Origin: Mucilaginibacter saanensis
GTDB lineage: Bacteria > Bacteroidota > Bacteroidia > Sphingobacteriales > Sphingobacteriaceae
Assembly: GCF_014200575.1 (NCBI RefSeq)
Contig: NZ_JACHBZ010000003.1
Location: forward strand, 1-64,000
DNA length: 64,000 bases
Reading direction: 5' to 3'
Part shown: one piece after another, positions 7,608 through 15,819 of the stretch
Layout of the letters: every line of letters starts with the position of its first letter
How positions within the stretch are numbered: position 1 is the first letter of the stretch
The notes under the pieces: model-generated
Told to the model about the DNA's origin: nothing
The model's input: the letters and a program-made list of their open reading frames with translations, nothing else
Databases searched by the model: none
Program-made: the position numbers and the translations under genes

Positions 7608-8867
7608 ATGAATATTAAGTTTCGCTTAATAGTGATGAATTTTATGCAGTTTTTTATATGGGGTTCATGGCTGCTGACTATAGCTGTATACTGGTTTCAA
7701 AATAAACAATGGTCTGGCGAACACTTCGGGGCCATCTTTTCCACTATGGGTATTTCAGCGATATTCATGCCTGCACTTACCGGTATTATTGCTGACAGAT
7801 TTGTAAATGCCGAAAAGCTATACGGCCTTATGCATCTTTTGGGAGCATTAACCCTATTCTCTTTGCCGCTCGTGAACAACCCGATCACTTTTTTCTGGGT
7901 AATTTTACTGAATATGGTGTTTTATATGCCCACCCTGTCATTATCTATAACGGTTGCCTATTCAGCATTAAAAAACAGCAATAAGGATATTGTAAAAGAT
8001 TATCCACCCATTAGGATATGGGGAACCATTGGTTTTATTGCAGCATTGTGGACAGTGAGCCTCACCCATAATGAAACCTCTGCTAATCAATTTTATATCG
8101 CGTCTGCGATGTCGCTTACATTGGGCATATATTCGTTCACATTGCCCAAAGCTCCTCCACTATTAAGTAAGGTTACTAATAAATCGTTCATAGATTCATT
8201 GGGCTTAAATGCTTTCGCTTTATTCAAAACGCCAAAGTTTGCTATATTTTTTGCTTTCTCATTACTATTAGGTGCCGCATTACAACTTACTAATGCCTAT
8301 GGCGATACTTACATTCATGATTTTGCAAGGGTAGCAGCATATAAAGATACCATTGCAGTAAGGTATCCGGCCATTATCATGTCTATATCGCAGATCTCGG
8401 AAACACTGTTCATCCTGGCTATCCCGTTCTTTCTGCGCAAATTTGGTATTAAGTATGTAATGCTATTCAGTATGCTGGCCTGGGTATTGCGATTTGGTTT
8501 ATTTGCATTTGGCGATCCTGCAGGAGGATTGTGGATGATCATTTTATCGTGCATAGTTTACGGTATGGCCTTTGATTTCTTTAACATTTCGGGCTCATTG
8601 TTTGTTGAAACACAAACCACTCCTGAAATACGGGGCAGCGCACAAGGATTATTTATGATGATGGTAAATGGCTTTGGTGCATTTTTTGGTAGCTTCGCCA
8701 GCGGCTTAATTATCGACAAGTTTTTTACCCATGCAGATCATAGCAAAAACTGGCATGGCATCTGGCTTACCTTTGCAGCATACGCTCTGGTTATAGCACT
8801 TATCTTCCCTTTTGTTTTCCGTTACAAACATAACGCAGCTCTTAAGCACGCTATACAACACGCTTAG
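7608..8867 (+). CDS. MFS transporter, nucleoside:H+ symporter-like (NupG/XapB type)
   Basis: 419 aa with about twelve hydrophobic segments and no signal peptide; an inner-membrane permease. The start MNIKFRLIVMNFMQFFIWGS and the motif RIWGTIGFIAALW fit the nucleoside-permease branch of the major facilitator superfamily. In Bacteroidota such permeases are often clustered with ThuA, GMC-oxidoreductase and sugar isomerase genes and may import sugars or 3-keto sugars rather than nucleosides. Here a ThuA/GMC pair lies convergently just downstream, which supports that wider substrate guess. A strong shared terminator follows. Confidence 0.82.
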   Translation: MNIKFRLIVMNFMQFFIWGSWLLTIAVYWFQNKQWSGEHFGAIFSTMGISAIFMPALTGIIADRFVNAEKLYGLMHLLGALTLFSLPLVNNPITFFWVILLNMVFYMPTLSLSITVAYSALKNSNKDIVKDYPPIRIWGTIGFIAALWTVSLTHNETSANQFYIASAMSLTLGIYSFTLPKAPPLLSKVTNKSFIDSLGLNAFALFKTPKFAIFFAFSLLLGAALQLTNAYGDTYIHDFARVAAYKDTIAVRYPAIIMSISQISETLFILAIPFFLRKFGIKYVMLFSMLAWVLRFGLFAFGDPAGGLWMIILSCIVYGMAFDFFNISGSLFVETQTTPEIRGSAQGLFMMMVNGFGAFFGSFASGLIIDKFFTHADHSKNWHGIWLTFAAYALVIALIFPFVFRYKHNAALKHAIQHA

Positions 8868-8914
8868 CTATAAACGAGAAAAGCCGGATTTATTCTGGCT
8901 TTTCTCGTTTATAG
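8868..8914. terminator. Bidirectional terminator between the MFS and ThuA genes
   Basis: A long stem (8868-8885 pairing with 8897-8914, arm CTATAAACGAGAAAAGCC) has an A-rich left flank. It lies between convergent genes. Confidence 0.88.
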
Positions 8915-8929
8915 TTAAATGGCAGGTGG

Positions 8930-9670
8930 TTATTTCTTTTTACCAATTGCATATTTAATGCCGCCCAGCAGGTGTTTCAAATATAAAGGATCAGCGTATG
9001 ATTCATCCGTATGACCTAATTCCGTATAAAACGCCCTGCCGCCATCAAATTCATGGTACCAGCTCATTGGGTGGTTATCGCCGTTTTCTCCGCCGGTGTA
9101 GCTTTTTTCATCTATCTTGATCAACACATGCAGGTCATCAGCTATCCATTTGTAATTGTACCACTCATCCCATCTTTTCCATTCAGCAGGTAAGTGTTTG
9201 GTGGCTATAAAATTACGGTCAACAACATCAAGGGTTGCTTCCTGTTGTTTTGGATGGCTTTTAAAATAAGCGCCAACCAATTTACCGTACCATGGCCAGT
9301 CGTATTCCGTATCGGTAGCTGCGTGTACACCAACAAAGCCTCCTCCGGCTTTAATATACTGCTCAAAAGCAGTTTGCTGCACATCATTTAAAACATCGCC
9401 GGTAGTACTCAGAAATATTACTGCTGCATACTGTTTTAAATTATCCGTAGTAAATTTTTCTGAATTGGTAGTGGTATCAACATCAAAGTTATTTTCCTGC
9501 CCCAACTTTATAATAGCAGGCACACCAACGGCTATGGAGTTATGATGAAAGCCTGCTGTTTTGCTAAATACAAGTACTTTAGCCTTAGCAAAAACGCGAG
9601 TGCCCGCCGTAGATACCACCAGTAAACAAACTAATAGCGCATATTTAATTTTCATTTTATTGTTCTTCAT
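8930..9670 (-). CDS. Secreted ThuA-domain protein
   Basis: 246 aa with an N-terminal signal peptide (KYALLVCLLVVSTAGTRVFA) predicting periplasmic export. The remainder is the ThuA glutamine-amidotransferase-like fold: VLVFSKTAGFHHNSI at the start, YAAVIFLSTTGDVL, GGGFVGVHAATDTEYDWPWY, then PMSWYHEFDGGRAFYTELGH near the end. ThuA proteins occur in carbohydrate catabolic clusters; the catalytic function is poorly defined. It lies 20 bases downstream of the GMC oxidoreductase gene, so the two are almost certainly co-transcribed. Confidence 0.87.
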   Translation of the reverse strand: MKNNKMKIKYALLVCLLVVSTAGTRVFAKAKVLVFSKTAGFHHNSIAVGVPAIIKLGQENNFDVDTTTNSEKFTTDNLKQYAAVIFLSTTGDVLNDVQQTAFEQYIKAGGGFVGVHAATDTEYDWPWYGKLVGAYFKSHPKQQEATLDVVDRNFIATKHLPAEWKRWDEWYNYKWIADDLHVLIKIDEKSYTGGENGDNHPMSWYHEFDGGRAFYTELGHTDESYADPLYLKHLLGGIKYAIGKKK

Positions 9671-9690
9671 TTTTTCGACTTTTTATCCTC

Positions 9691-11400
9691 TTAGATATTA
9701 CCTTTCTTTAATTCATCAGCTGCAAAATTGGCCGCACGCGCAGTTAATGCCATGTAGGTTAATGACGGGTTTTGACATGCTGATGAGGCCATAGCAGCGC
9801 CATCTGTACAAAACACATTTTTAGCATCCCAAACCTGGTTGTGTTCATTTAAAACTGATGTTTTAGGATCGCGGCCCATTCTTGCCGTACCCATTTCGTG
9901 TATACCATCACCTATGTTATGGCCCCTGTCATGCGTTTGAACATTTTTAACACCAGCGCTTTCCAGCATCGCTTTGGCTTCCTTCACAATATCAACCCGC
10001 ATTTTCATTTCGTTATCCCTGATTATGGCATCCATCGCCAAAACAGGCAGGCCCCATTTATCTTTACGGGTTTTATCAAGCGTAATCTTGTTATCATGAT
10101 AAGGTAATAGCTCGCCAAAACCGCCTATCCCAATCTGCCATCCTCCTGGTTCTGTTATAGCATCTTTATATTGAGCCCCAATGTTAAGTTCAGCAATTTC
10201 CCTGCTCCAGCCTGTACGGCTGGCGGCACCCTGGTAACCGAAGCCGCGCAGATAATCTCGTTTGTCGCCAAACAAATTGGCAAACCTTACCACATAAATA
10301 CCATTTGCCCGGCGGCCGTAGTAATATTTATCTTCAAAGCCATCAACAGTGCCTGATGCCCCCAGGTTATAATGATGATCCATGATATTGTGTCCCAATT
10401 CGCCGCTGCTGCTGCCTAATCCATCCGGCCAAACATCAGTAGCCGAGTTCATTAACACCCAGGCACTGTTTAAGGCCGAAGCATTAACAAATACTATTTT
10501 GGCGTAATACTCATAGGTTTGGTTGGTTTCGGCATCAAGCACCTCTACTCCTGTTGCCTTTTTGGTATCCTTATCATATAATATTTTGGTAACTATGGAA
10601 TATGGCCTTACGGTTAAGTTGCCTGTAGCCAGCGCCGCAGGCAGCGTAGACGATTGGGTACTGAAATATCCACCAAACGGACAACCCTCCCAGCACCTGT
10701 TTCTGAACTGGCATTTTGTACGGCCAGGTATAGCTGCGGTTAAATTTGCCACACGACCAATAATCATATGCCTGGTATTATTGTAATTCTTTTTTATACG
10801 TTCGGCTACGTCCTTTTCAACGCAGTTCATATCCATCGGCGGCAAATAATGCCCGTCAGGTAGTTGTGATAATCCTTCTAATGAACCGCTTATACCGGCA
10901 AATTTCTCCACATGGTCATACCAGGGAGCAAGGTCTTTATAGCGTATAGGCCAATCAATTGCCCAGCCATCTTTGGCATTTGCTTCAAAGTCATGATCAC
11001 TCCAGCGATAGCTTTGTCTTCCCCATAAAATAGAACGTCCGCCTAATTGGTATGAACGCCACCAGTTAAAGGGTTTAACTTCGGTATAAGGTGCCTCCTG
11101 CTCATTAACCCAGTAATCCATAATGGGTTCAGTAGCTCCCCATCCGCGCGAAATAACCGGCCTTACCTTACGCTGCTCCTGGGTTACGCTACCCCGGTGT
11201 TCAAAATCCCAGGGATCTTTACTGGCGCTTTGATAATCCTTAATATGCTCAAAGTTCCGTCCGCGTTCAAGCATAATCGTTTTTAGTCCGCGTTCTGTTA
11301 ATTCTTTAGCTGCCCAGCCTCCGCTTATTCCCGAACCGATAACTATAGCATCATAGGTATTACCTGCTTTGGCTTTGCCGCTCACGTTGTTTAATGGCAT
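9691..11400 (-). CDS. GMC family FAD-dependent oxidoreductase
   Basis: 569 aa. The N-terminal dinucleotide-binding motif IVIGSGISGGWAAKELTERG (residues ~20-39) ends in LERG. The middle has GGRSILWGRQSYRW and the cysteine-containing CQFRNRCWEGCPFGGYFS. The C-terminal GMC signature HEMGTARMGRDPKTSVLNEH runs on to ACQNPSLTYMALTARAANFA, including the catalytic His and Asn environment. The family oxidises sugar alcohol groups; Bacteroidota members of this branch are tied to 3-keto-glycoside formation. No signal sequence and no gluconate-dehydrogenase subunit-3 gene is adjacent, which is unusual for this branch. First gene of a two-gene operon with the ThuA gene. Confidence 0.9.
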   Translation of the reverse strand: MPLNNVSGKAKAGNTYDAIVIGSGISGGWAAKELTERGLKTIMLERGRNFEHIKDYQSASKDPWDFEHRGSVTQEQRKVRPVISRGWGATEPIMDYWVNEQEAPYTEVKPFNWWRSYQLGGRSILWGRQSYRWSDHDFEANAKDGWAIDWPIRYKDLAPWYDHVEKFAGISGSLEGLSQLPDGHYLPPMDMNCVEKDVAERIKKNYNNTRHMIIGRVANLTAAIPGRTKCQFRNRCWEGCPFGGYFSTQSSTLPAALATGNLTVRPYSIVTKILYDKDTKKATGVEVLDAETNQTYEYYAKIVFVNASALNSAWVLMNSATDVWPDGLGSSSGELGHNIMDHHYNLGASGTVDGFEDKYYYGRRANGIYVVRFANLFGDKRDYLRGFGYQGAASRTGWSREIAELNIGAQYKDAITEPGGWQIGIGGFGELLPYHDNKITLDKTRKDKWGLPVLAMDAIIRDNEMKMRVDIVKEAKAMLESAGVKNVQTHDRGHNIGDGIHEMGTARMGRDPKTSVLNEHNQVWDAKNVFCTDGAAMASSACQNPSLTYMALTARAANFAADELKKGNI

Positions 11401-11646
11401 AATTCAATATGTTTATAGGTTAATTTGGTGTTGGTTATACAATTGGATAAACAATATTATTAATTATAATTAACTAAAGCAACGAAGCAGGTCATAAAAT
11501 CGCAATCGATTGTAATTATAGGGTTACAAATAATTTTATTGAGTTAGCATATATCAGATAAACGCTATAATTAGTTGTTTGAAAATGGATAATTATATAA
11601 AGCAACGCCAAATTACCTATTTTTACGCCATAGCTGTACATTACCG

Positions 11647-12477
11647 ATGCTTACCATAAGTGAACTATATATTTACCCTATCAAGTCATTAGGCGGTGTG
11701 TCTTTAACCAGCGCCGAAGTAACAGACCGCGGTTTTAAACATGACCGGCGCTGGATGCTGGTTGATGAACAAAATCGTTTTCTTACACAAAGGGAATTTC
11801 CTCAGATGGCATTGTTAAAGGTGTTGCTTAAAAGCAACGGCATACATGTTCAGCACCCGTTAAATGGTACCGTTACTATCCCTTTTAACCAACATGATCA
11901 TACCAGACAGCAGGTAGCAATATGGGATGATACATGCATCGGTGCCTTTGTAGATCCCGAACTGGATGCCTGGTTTACTACAACGCTTGGAATAAACTGC
12001 AGGCTTGTTTATATGCCCGATGACACACTGCGCGAAGTGGATCAACGGTATGCTCCAGAAGGTGCGGTTACTTCATTCTCTGATGCTTACCCCTTTTTAA
12101 TTATCGGGCAAACATCACTTGATGATTTAAACAGCCGGCTCACTGACCCTTTACCCATGGATAGATTCAGGCCAAACATTGTTTTTACAGGAGGCGCCCC
12201 ATTTGAGGAAGACCTGATGAACCATACCCACATTGCAGGAATCAGCTTTTATGGCGCTAAACTTTGCGCACGCTGCGTGATGACAACCATTAACCAACAA
12301 ACCGCAGTAAAAGCAAAGGAGCCCTTAAAAACACTGGCAGCATATCGTTTAAAAAATAACAAGATACTGTTTGGACAAAACCTGATTCATCAAGGTACGG
12401 GAGTAATAAGCGTTGGTGATAGTATTGACGTTTTAAGTACCCACCAGGAAGACAGGTTTATCGTGCCGCAAAAATAA
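11647..12477 (+). CDS. MOSC domain protein (YcbX-like, with MOSC N-terminal beta-barrel)
   Basis: 276 aa. Residues ~1-115 are the MOSC N-terminal barrel (LTISELYIYPIKSLGGVSLT, GFKHDRRWMLVDEQNRFLTQ). Residues ~125-265 are the MOSC domain (PLPMDRFRPNIVFTGGAPFE, KLCARCVMTTINQQT with the conserved Cys, then LKTLAAYRL). Related proteins handle sulfur carried on cysteine or reduce N-hydroxylated substrates with a molybdenum cofactor. No reductase partner is adjacent. Its position just before a sulfur-metabolism cluster may be coincidence. Confidence 0.87.
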   Translation: MLTISELYIYPIKSLGGVSLTSAEVTDRGFKHDRRWMLVDEQNRFLTQREFPQMALLKVLLKSNGIHVQHPLNGTVTIPFNQHDHTRQQVAIWDDTCIGAFVDPELDAWFTTTLGINCRLVYMPDDTLREVDQRYAPEGAVTSFSDAYPFLIIGQTSLDDLNSRLTDPLPMDRFRPNIVFTGGAPFEEDLMNHTHIAGISFYGAKLCARCVMTTINQQTAVKAKEPLKTLAAYRLKNNKILFGQNLIHQGTGVISVGDSIDVLSTHQEDRFIVPQK

Positions 12478-12529
12478 AACAATACACCGGCCACTTTATA
12501 TTATTACTACAATCCAATTAACAACACCC

Positions 12530-12808
12530 ATGAAACCAACTGTTACTATTGAATATTGCCCTAAATGTAACTGGATGATGCGGGCCGCCTATATGGCCCA
12601 GGAACTGCTTACTACTTTTACCGACGATATTTATGGTGTAACGCTACATCCAAGTGAAGTTAGCGGGAAATATACTATCAGCATAGCCAGCACCATATTA
12701 TTTGACCGTAAACAACAAGGCCGTTTTCCCGAAATAAAGGAACTTAAGCAATTAGTACGTGATCAGGTTAATCCGGATAAAAGCCTGGGTCACTCAGATA
12801 GTAAGTAA
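12530..12808 (+). CDS. SelT/SelW/SelH (Rdx) family thioredoxin-like protein
   Basis: 92 aa. The N-terminal YCPKCNWMMRAAYMAQELLT has the CxxC redox motif in the Rdx fold, with cysteine rather than selenocysteine. The glycine-rich middle (VTLHPSEVSGKYTISI) and the LFDRKQQGRFPEIKELKQLV segment are typical. Such small proteins are thought to be thiol oxidoreductases. It starts 52 bases after the MOSC gene on the same strand, so a shared transcript is likely. Confidence 0.87.
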   Translation: MKPTVTIEYCPKCNWMMRAAYMAQELLTTFTDDIYGVTLHPSEVSGKYTISIASTILFDRKQQGRFPEIKELKQLVRDQVNPDKSLGHSDSK

Positions 12809-12902
12809 TATTACGCCTTAATAACCGACTAAAATAGTTTACTCTATAGTATTAATAGTATTACTCGATATTTTTATTTATAATTAACAAAAATTCTTTG
12901 TT

Positions 12903-12910
12903 TACCTTTG
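12903..12910 (+). promoter_or_regulatory. Putative -7 promoter element for the Rrf2 regulator
   Basis: TACCTTTG is an exact TAnnTTTG match ending 18 bases before the ATG at 12929. No exact TTG is seen 19 bases upstream. Confidence 0.5.
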
Positions 12911-12928
12911 TTAGTTTTATTTTAGAAA

Positions 12929-13363
12929 ATGCTATCCAAAAAAACTAAGTACGCTATTAAGGCATTGGTGATCCTGGGCAAAAATATGGATCAGCCACCT
13001 ATGCAAATTTCAAGAATTGCTGAAACTGAGCGCATCCCCAAAAAATTCCTTGAACAAATACTGCTGGATCTGCGTAACGCAGGTTTCCTGTACAGTAAAA
13101 AAGGTGCCGGAGGCGGTTATAGTCTTAACCGCGACCCTAAAGAGATTTTTTTGGTAAGCATTATGCGTATAACCGATGGCCCTATTGCTATGGTACCCTG
13201 CGCCAGTCTTAATTTTTATCACAAATGTGATGAATGCCATCAGGAAACCACCTGCGGTATCAGGGATGTATTTGTTGATGTAAGGGATGCCACATTAAAA
13301 ATACTAAGCGAAACCAGCATAGCTGATATCATTTCGAGGGAACAATCACTCATACACCCTTAA
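12929..13363 (+). CDS. Rrf2 family transcriptional regulator, four-cysteine type
   Basis: 144 aa with an N-terminal winged helix (MLSKKTKYAIKALVILGKNM, IPKKFLEQILLDLRNAGFL, SKKGAGGGYSLNRDP). The C-terminal part has four cysteines at residues 91, 100, 103 and 109, spaced C-X8-C-X2-C-X5-C. IscR- and NsrR-type Rrf2 proteins bind an Fe-S cluster through three nearby cysteines, so cluster or metal sensing is plausible, though the spacing differs from IscR. It precedes the sulfite reductase cluster in the same direction, making that cluster the likely target. Confidence 0.88.
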   Translation: MLSKKTKYAIKALVILGKNMDQPPMQISRIAETERIPKKFLEQILLDLRNAGFLYSKKGAGGGYSLNRDPKEIFLVSIMRITDGPIAMVPCASLNFYHKCDECHQETTCGIRDVFVDVRDATLKILSETSIADIISREQSLIHP

Positions 13364-13523
13364 GTTTTCAAATCTCACAAAACTGTAAAAAGCCAAGTTT
13401 TTTAAATAAAATTCTACCATTTCCCTATACTATGTATATATTTGGTTAATGATTTCCTTTTACAGTAAAAATATTTTATACAAAAACCCCATGTATTGCT
13501 GTTTAAAAGACAATAAAACAAGG

Positions 13524-13580
13524 CTATAATTTTTGTATTAACCACATACGCCTCTTTAGCCTAAGCCAAAGAGGCTTTTT
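13524..13580 (+). promoter_or_regulatory. Leader with promoter-like element and intrinsic-terminator hairpin before the sulfite reductase gene
   Basis: A near-consensus -7 element (AATTTTTG, about 13529-13536, one mismatch in the TA) is followed by a hairpin: 13550-13557 (GCCTCTTT) pairs with 13568-13575 (AAAGAGGC), then a T-tract at 13575-13580. The ATG at 13604 lies only 28 bases beyond. If transcription starts near 13542, the hairpin lies inside the 5' leader and could attenuate the operon. It could instead simply terminate the Rrf2 gene ~190 bases upstream. Confidence 0.55.
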
Positions 13581-13603
13581 TATAATTGATTAAACTATAA
13601 CAT

Positions 13604-15694
13604 ATGCAAAGCTTCAGAACGGAACTGGAGAACCCGATAGTTGAGAAAGATATCATAGATCTTGAAAAAAAGATCAGGGCTTTTCGCGAAGGTAAAATAC
13701 ATGACGAAAAATTCAGAAGCCTTCGTTTGGCCCGGGGAATTTACGGTCAAAGGCAGCCTGGTGTACAGATGATCCGTATCAAATTGCCGTTTGGTAAGGT
13801 TACTTTTAAACAACTGTTGCGTATAGCCGATATATCTGACGAGTACGGAAGCAGCAATCTGCACCTTACCACACGTCAGGATATCCAGATACACTATGTA
13901 AGTCTTGACCGTACACCTGAACTTTGGGCAAAACTGCAGGAAGATGATATTACACTGCGTGAAGCTTGCGGAAATACGGTTAGGAATGTTACCGCCTCCC
14001 CTGCTGCAGGTATTGATCCGCAGGAACCATTTGATGTATCACCTTATGCACATGCCACTTTTGAGTACTTTTTGCGTAACCCGATATGCCAGGAAATGGG
14101 ACGCAAGTTCAAAATCTCTTTTTCATCAAGCGATGCTGATACTGCTTTTTCCTATATTCATGATATTGGTGTAATTCCGAAACTGAACAGTAATAACGAG
14201 CGTGGTTTTAAGGTACTTTTAGGCGGTGGCTTAGGTGCACAACCCCTATTAGCAAGTATTGTTGAAGATTTTTTACCCGAAGACAAGCTGATTCCTTATA
14301 TCGAAGCTATCATCAGGGTATTTGACCGCTATGGCGAACGTAATAACCGTAACAAGGCCCGTTTAAAATACCTGATCCAGAAATTAGGTTTGGAAGAGGT
14401 TTTACGTTTGGCGGCTATTGAAAGAACAGCCATCAAGGTTAAAAGCTATCCCATCAATAGGGATACTATTGCCTTACCAGCCATTCCGGAGCAAACTACT
14501 TATGCAGAAGTAAGCATCAGCAACCCGTTCAGGTATGAGCAATGGTTGGCTACCAACGTATTTGAGCAAAAGCAAAAAGGATTTTTTGGCGTATACATTA
14601 AAGTACCGGTAGGTGATATTTCAACTGCTACCGCGCGCGAACTGGTGAACATTTTAAGGCCCTTAGTGGCCGACGAGATCCGTATCACTCAGAATCAGGG
14701 CTTGCTGTTAAAATTTGTTCGTAAAGAAGCTTTACCTGCTTTATATGAAGGTTTAGCTAAATTAGAACTGGCCGCTCCGGGTTTTGACAGTGTTGCCGAT
14801 GTTACCACCTGTCCTGGTACCGATACGTGTAATTTGGGTATCTCCAACAGTATGACTATGGCACGCGTGCTGGAAGACCTGATCTACAACGAATACGAAG
14901 ATTTTATTTATAATCGTGATATCAAGATAAAAATAAGCGGCTGTATGAACTCCTGCGGTCAACATGGTTTGGCGCATATTGGTTTCCATGGCAGCTCACT
15001 TAAGGCAGGTACAAAGGTATTACCTTCTGTACAGGTAATGTTAGGTGGCGGTACTGTTGGCGACGGTGTTGGCCGTGCGGCTGACAGGGTTATCAAAGTA
15101 CCTTCAAAAAGGGCTACTGACGTTTTAAGGATGCTCCTTGATGATTACAAGCAACTATCAACCGAGGGCGAAACTTACCATGCGTATTATGACAGACAAG
15201 GTAAGGATTACTTTTACCGCTTATTAAAACCCCTTGCCGATCTGACCACCTTAACCGATGACGAATTTGTGGACTGGGGTCACCAGGAAACATTTGTTAC
15301 CGCCATTGGTGTTGGCGAGTGTGCTGGTGTAATTATTGACCTGGTTGCTACTTTGTTATATGAGTCTGAAGAAAAACTGGGCTGGGCAAATGAAGCCTTT
15401 AAAGGCGGTGCATGGTCTGATGCTATTTACCACGCTTATAATACACTTTTAAGCTCTGCAAAAGCATTGTTGTTAGATAAAAGTATTAACACCAGTACGC
15501 AAGTTGCGGTTATCCGCGAGTTTGATGCCAACTATGTAGATAAAGGCGAATTTGATATTAAGGGTAGCTTTAATGACCTGGTACTACAGATCAACCAGCA
15601 TGAACCGTCAGAAGCATTTGCTACAGCATATTTAGCACAGGCTACCGAATTTTTGGAAAAGAGTAAAGTAAAGAGAGAATCACTGGTAGAATAA
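13604..15694 (+). CDS. Siroheme-dependent nitrite/sulfite reductase with C-terminal HEPN domain
   Basis: 696 aa. Residues ~1-540 are a ferredoxin-type nitrite/sulfite reductase with two half-domains (GQRQPGVQMIRIKLPFGKVT, SSNLHLTTRQDIQIHYV, NTVRNVTASPAAGIDP). The four cluster/siroheme cysteines are at 403 and 409 (TCPGTDTCNLG) and 447 and 451 (GCMNSCG). It reduces sulfite to sulfide, or nitrite to ammonia, using electrons from ferredoxin or a flavoprotein not encoded here. Residues ~560-690 form an added all-helical HEPN-like domain (VGECAGVIIDLVATLLYESE, GAWSDAIYHAYNTLLSSAKA). No RNase-type R-X4-6-H motif was noted. Sulfite is favoured because cysH lies downstream. Confidence 0.9.
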   Translation: MQSFRTELENPIVEKDIIDLEKKIRAFREGKIHDEKFRSLRLARGIYGQRQPGVQMIRIKLPFGKVTFKQLLRIADISDEYGSSNLHLTTRQDIQIHYVSLDRTPELWAKLQEDDITLREACGNTVRNVTASPAAGIDPQEPFDVSPYAHATFEYFLRNPICQEMGRKFKISFSSSDADTAFSYIHDIGVIPKLNSNNERGFKVLLGGGLGAQPLLASIVEDFLPEDKLIPYIEAIIRVFDRYGERNNRNKARLKYLIQKLGLEEVLRLAAIERTAIKVKSYPINRDTIALPAIPEQTTYAEVSISNPFRYEQWLATNVFEQKQKGFFGVYIKVPVGDISTATARELVNILRPLVADEIRITQNQGLLLKFVRKEALPALYEGLAKLELAAPGFDSVADVTTCPGTDTCNLGISNSMTMARVLEDLIYNEYEDFIYNRDIKIKISGCMNSCGQHGLAHIGFHGSSLKAGTKVLPSVQVMLGGGTVGDGVGRAADRVIKVPSKRATDVLRMLLDDYKQLSTEGETYHAYYDRQGKDYFYRLLKPLADLTTLTDDEFVDWGHQETFVTAIGVGECAGVIIDLVATLLYESEEKLGWANEAFKGGAWSDAIYHAYNTLLSSAKALLLDKSINTSTQVAVIREFDANYVDKGEFDIKGSFNDLVLQINQHEPSEAFATAYLAQATEFLEKSKVKRESLVE

Positions 15695-15819
15695 TGAATC
15701 ATTTAATGAATGATAAGGCGGTTAAGGAACCGCATATTATTTTAGTTGGTGCGGATCCGGACGATGCTGATGAATTTCAGCTTATTAAAATTTTTTATGA
15801 CATTGTTGCCGAAAGATAG
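15694..15819 (+). pseudogene. Probable vestige of cobA (uroporphyrinogen-III C-methyltransferase), 41-codon stub
   Basis: The ATG overlaps the sulfite reductase stop (TAATG), the spacing of a translationally coupled gene. The 41-aa product contains KEPHIILVGADPDDADEF, which resembles the N-terminal loop of SAM-dependent uroporphyrinogen methyltransferases (typically ILVGAGPGDADLIT). Two glycines are replaced by aspartate and the frame stops before the rest of the enzyme. It overlaps the next gene's start. I infer an eroded cobA, because that enzyme would belong between a siroheme enzyme and a Met8-like dehydrogenase. It may instead be a coupled leader peptide. Confidence 0.4.
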
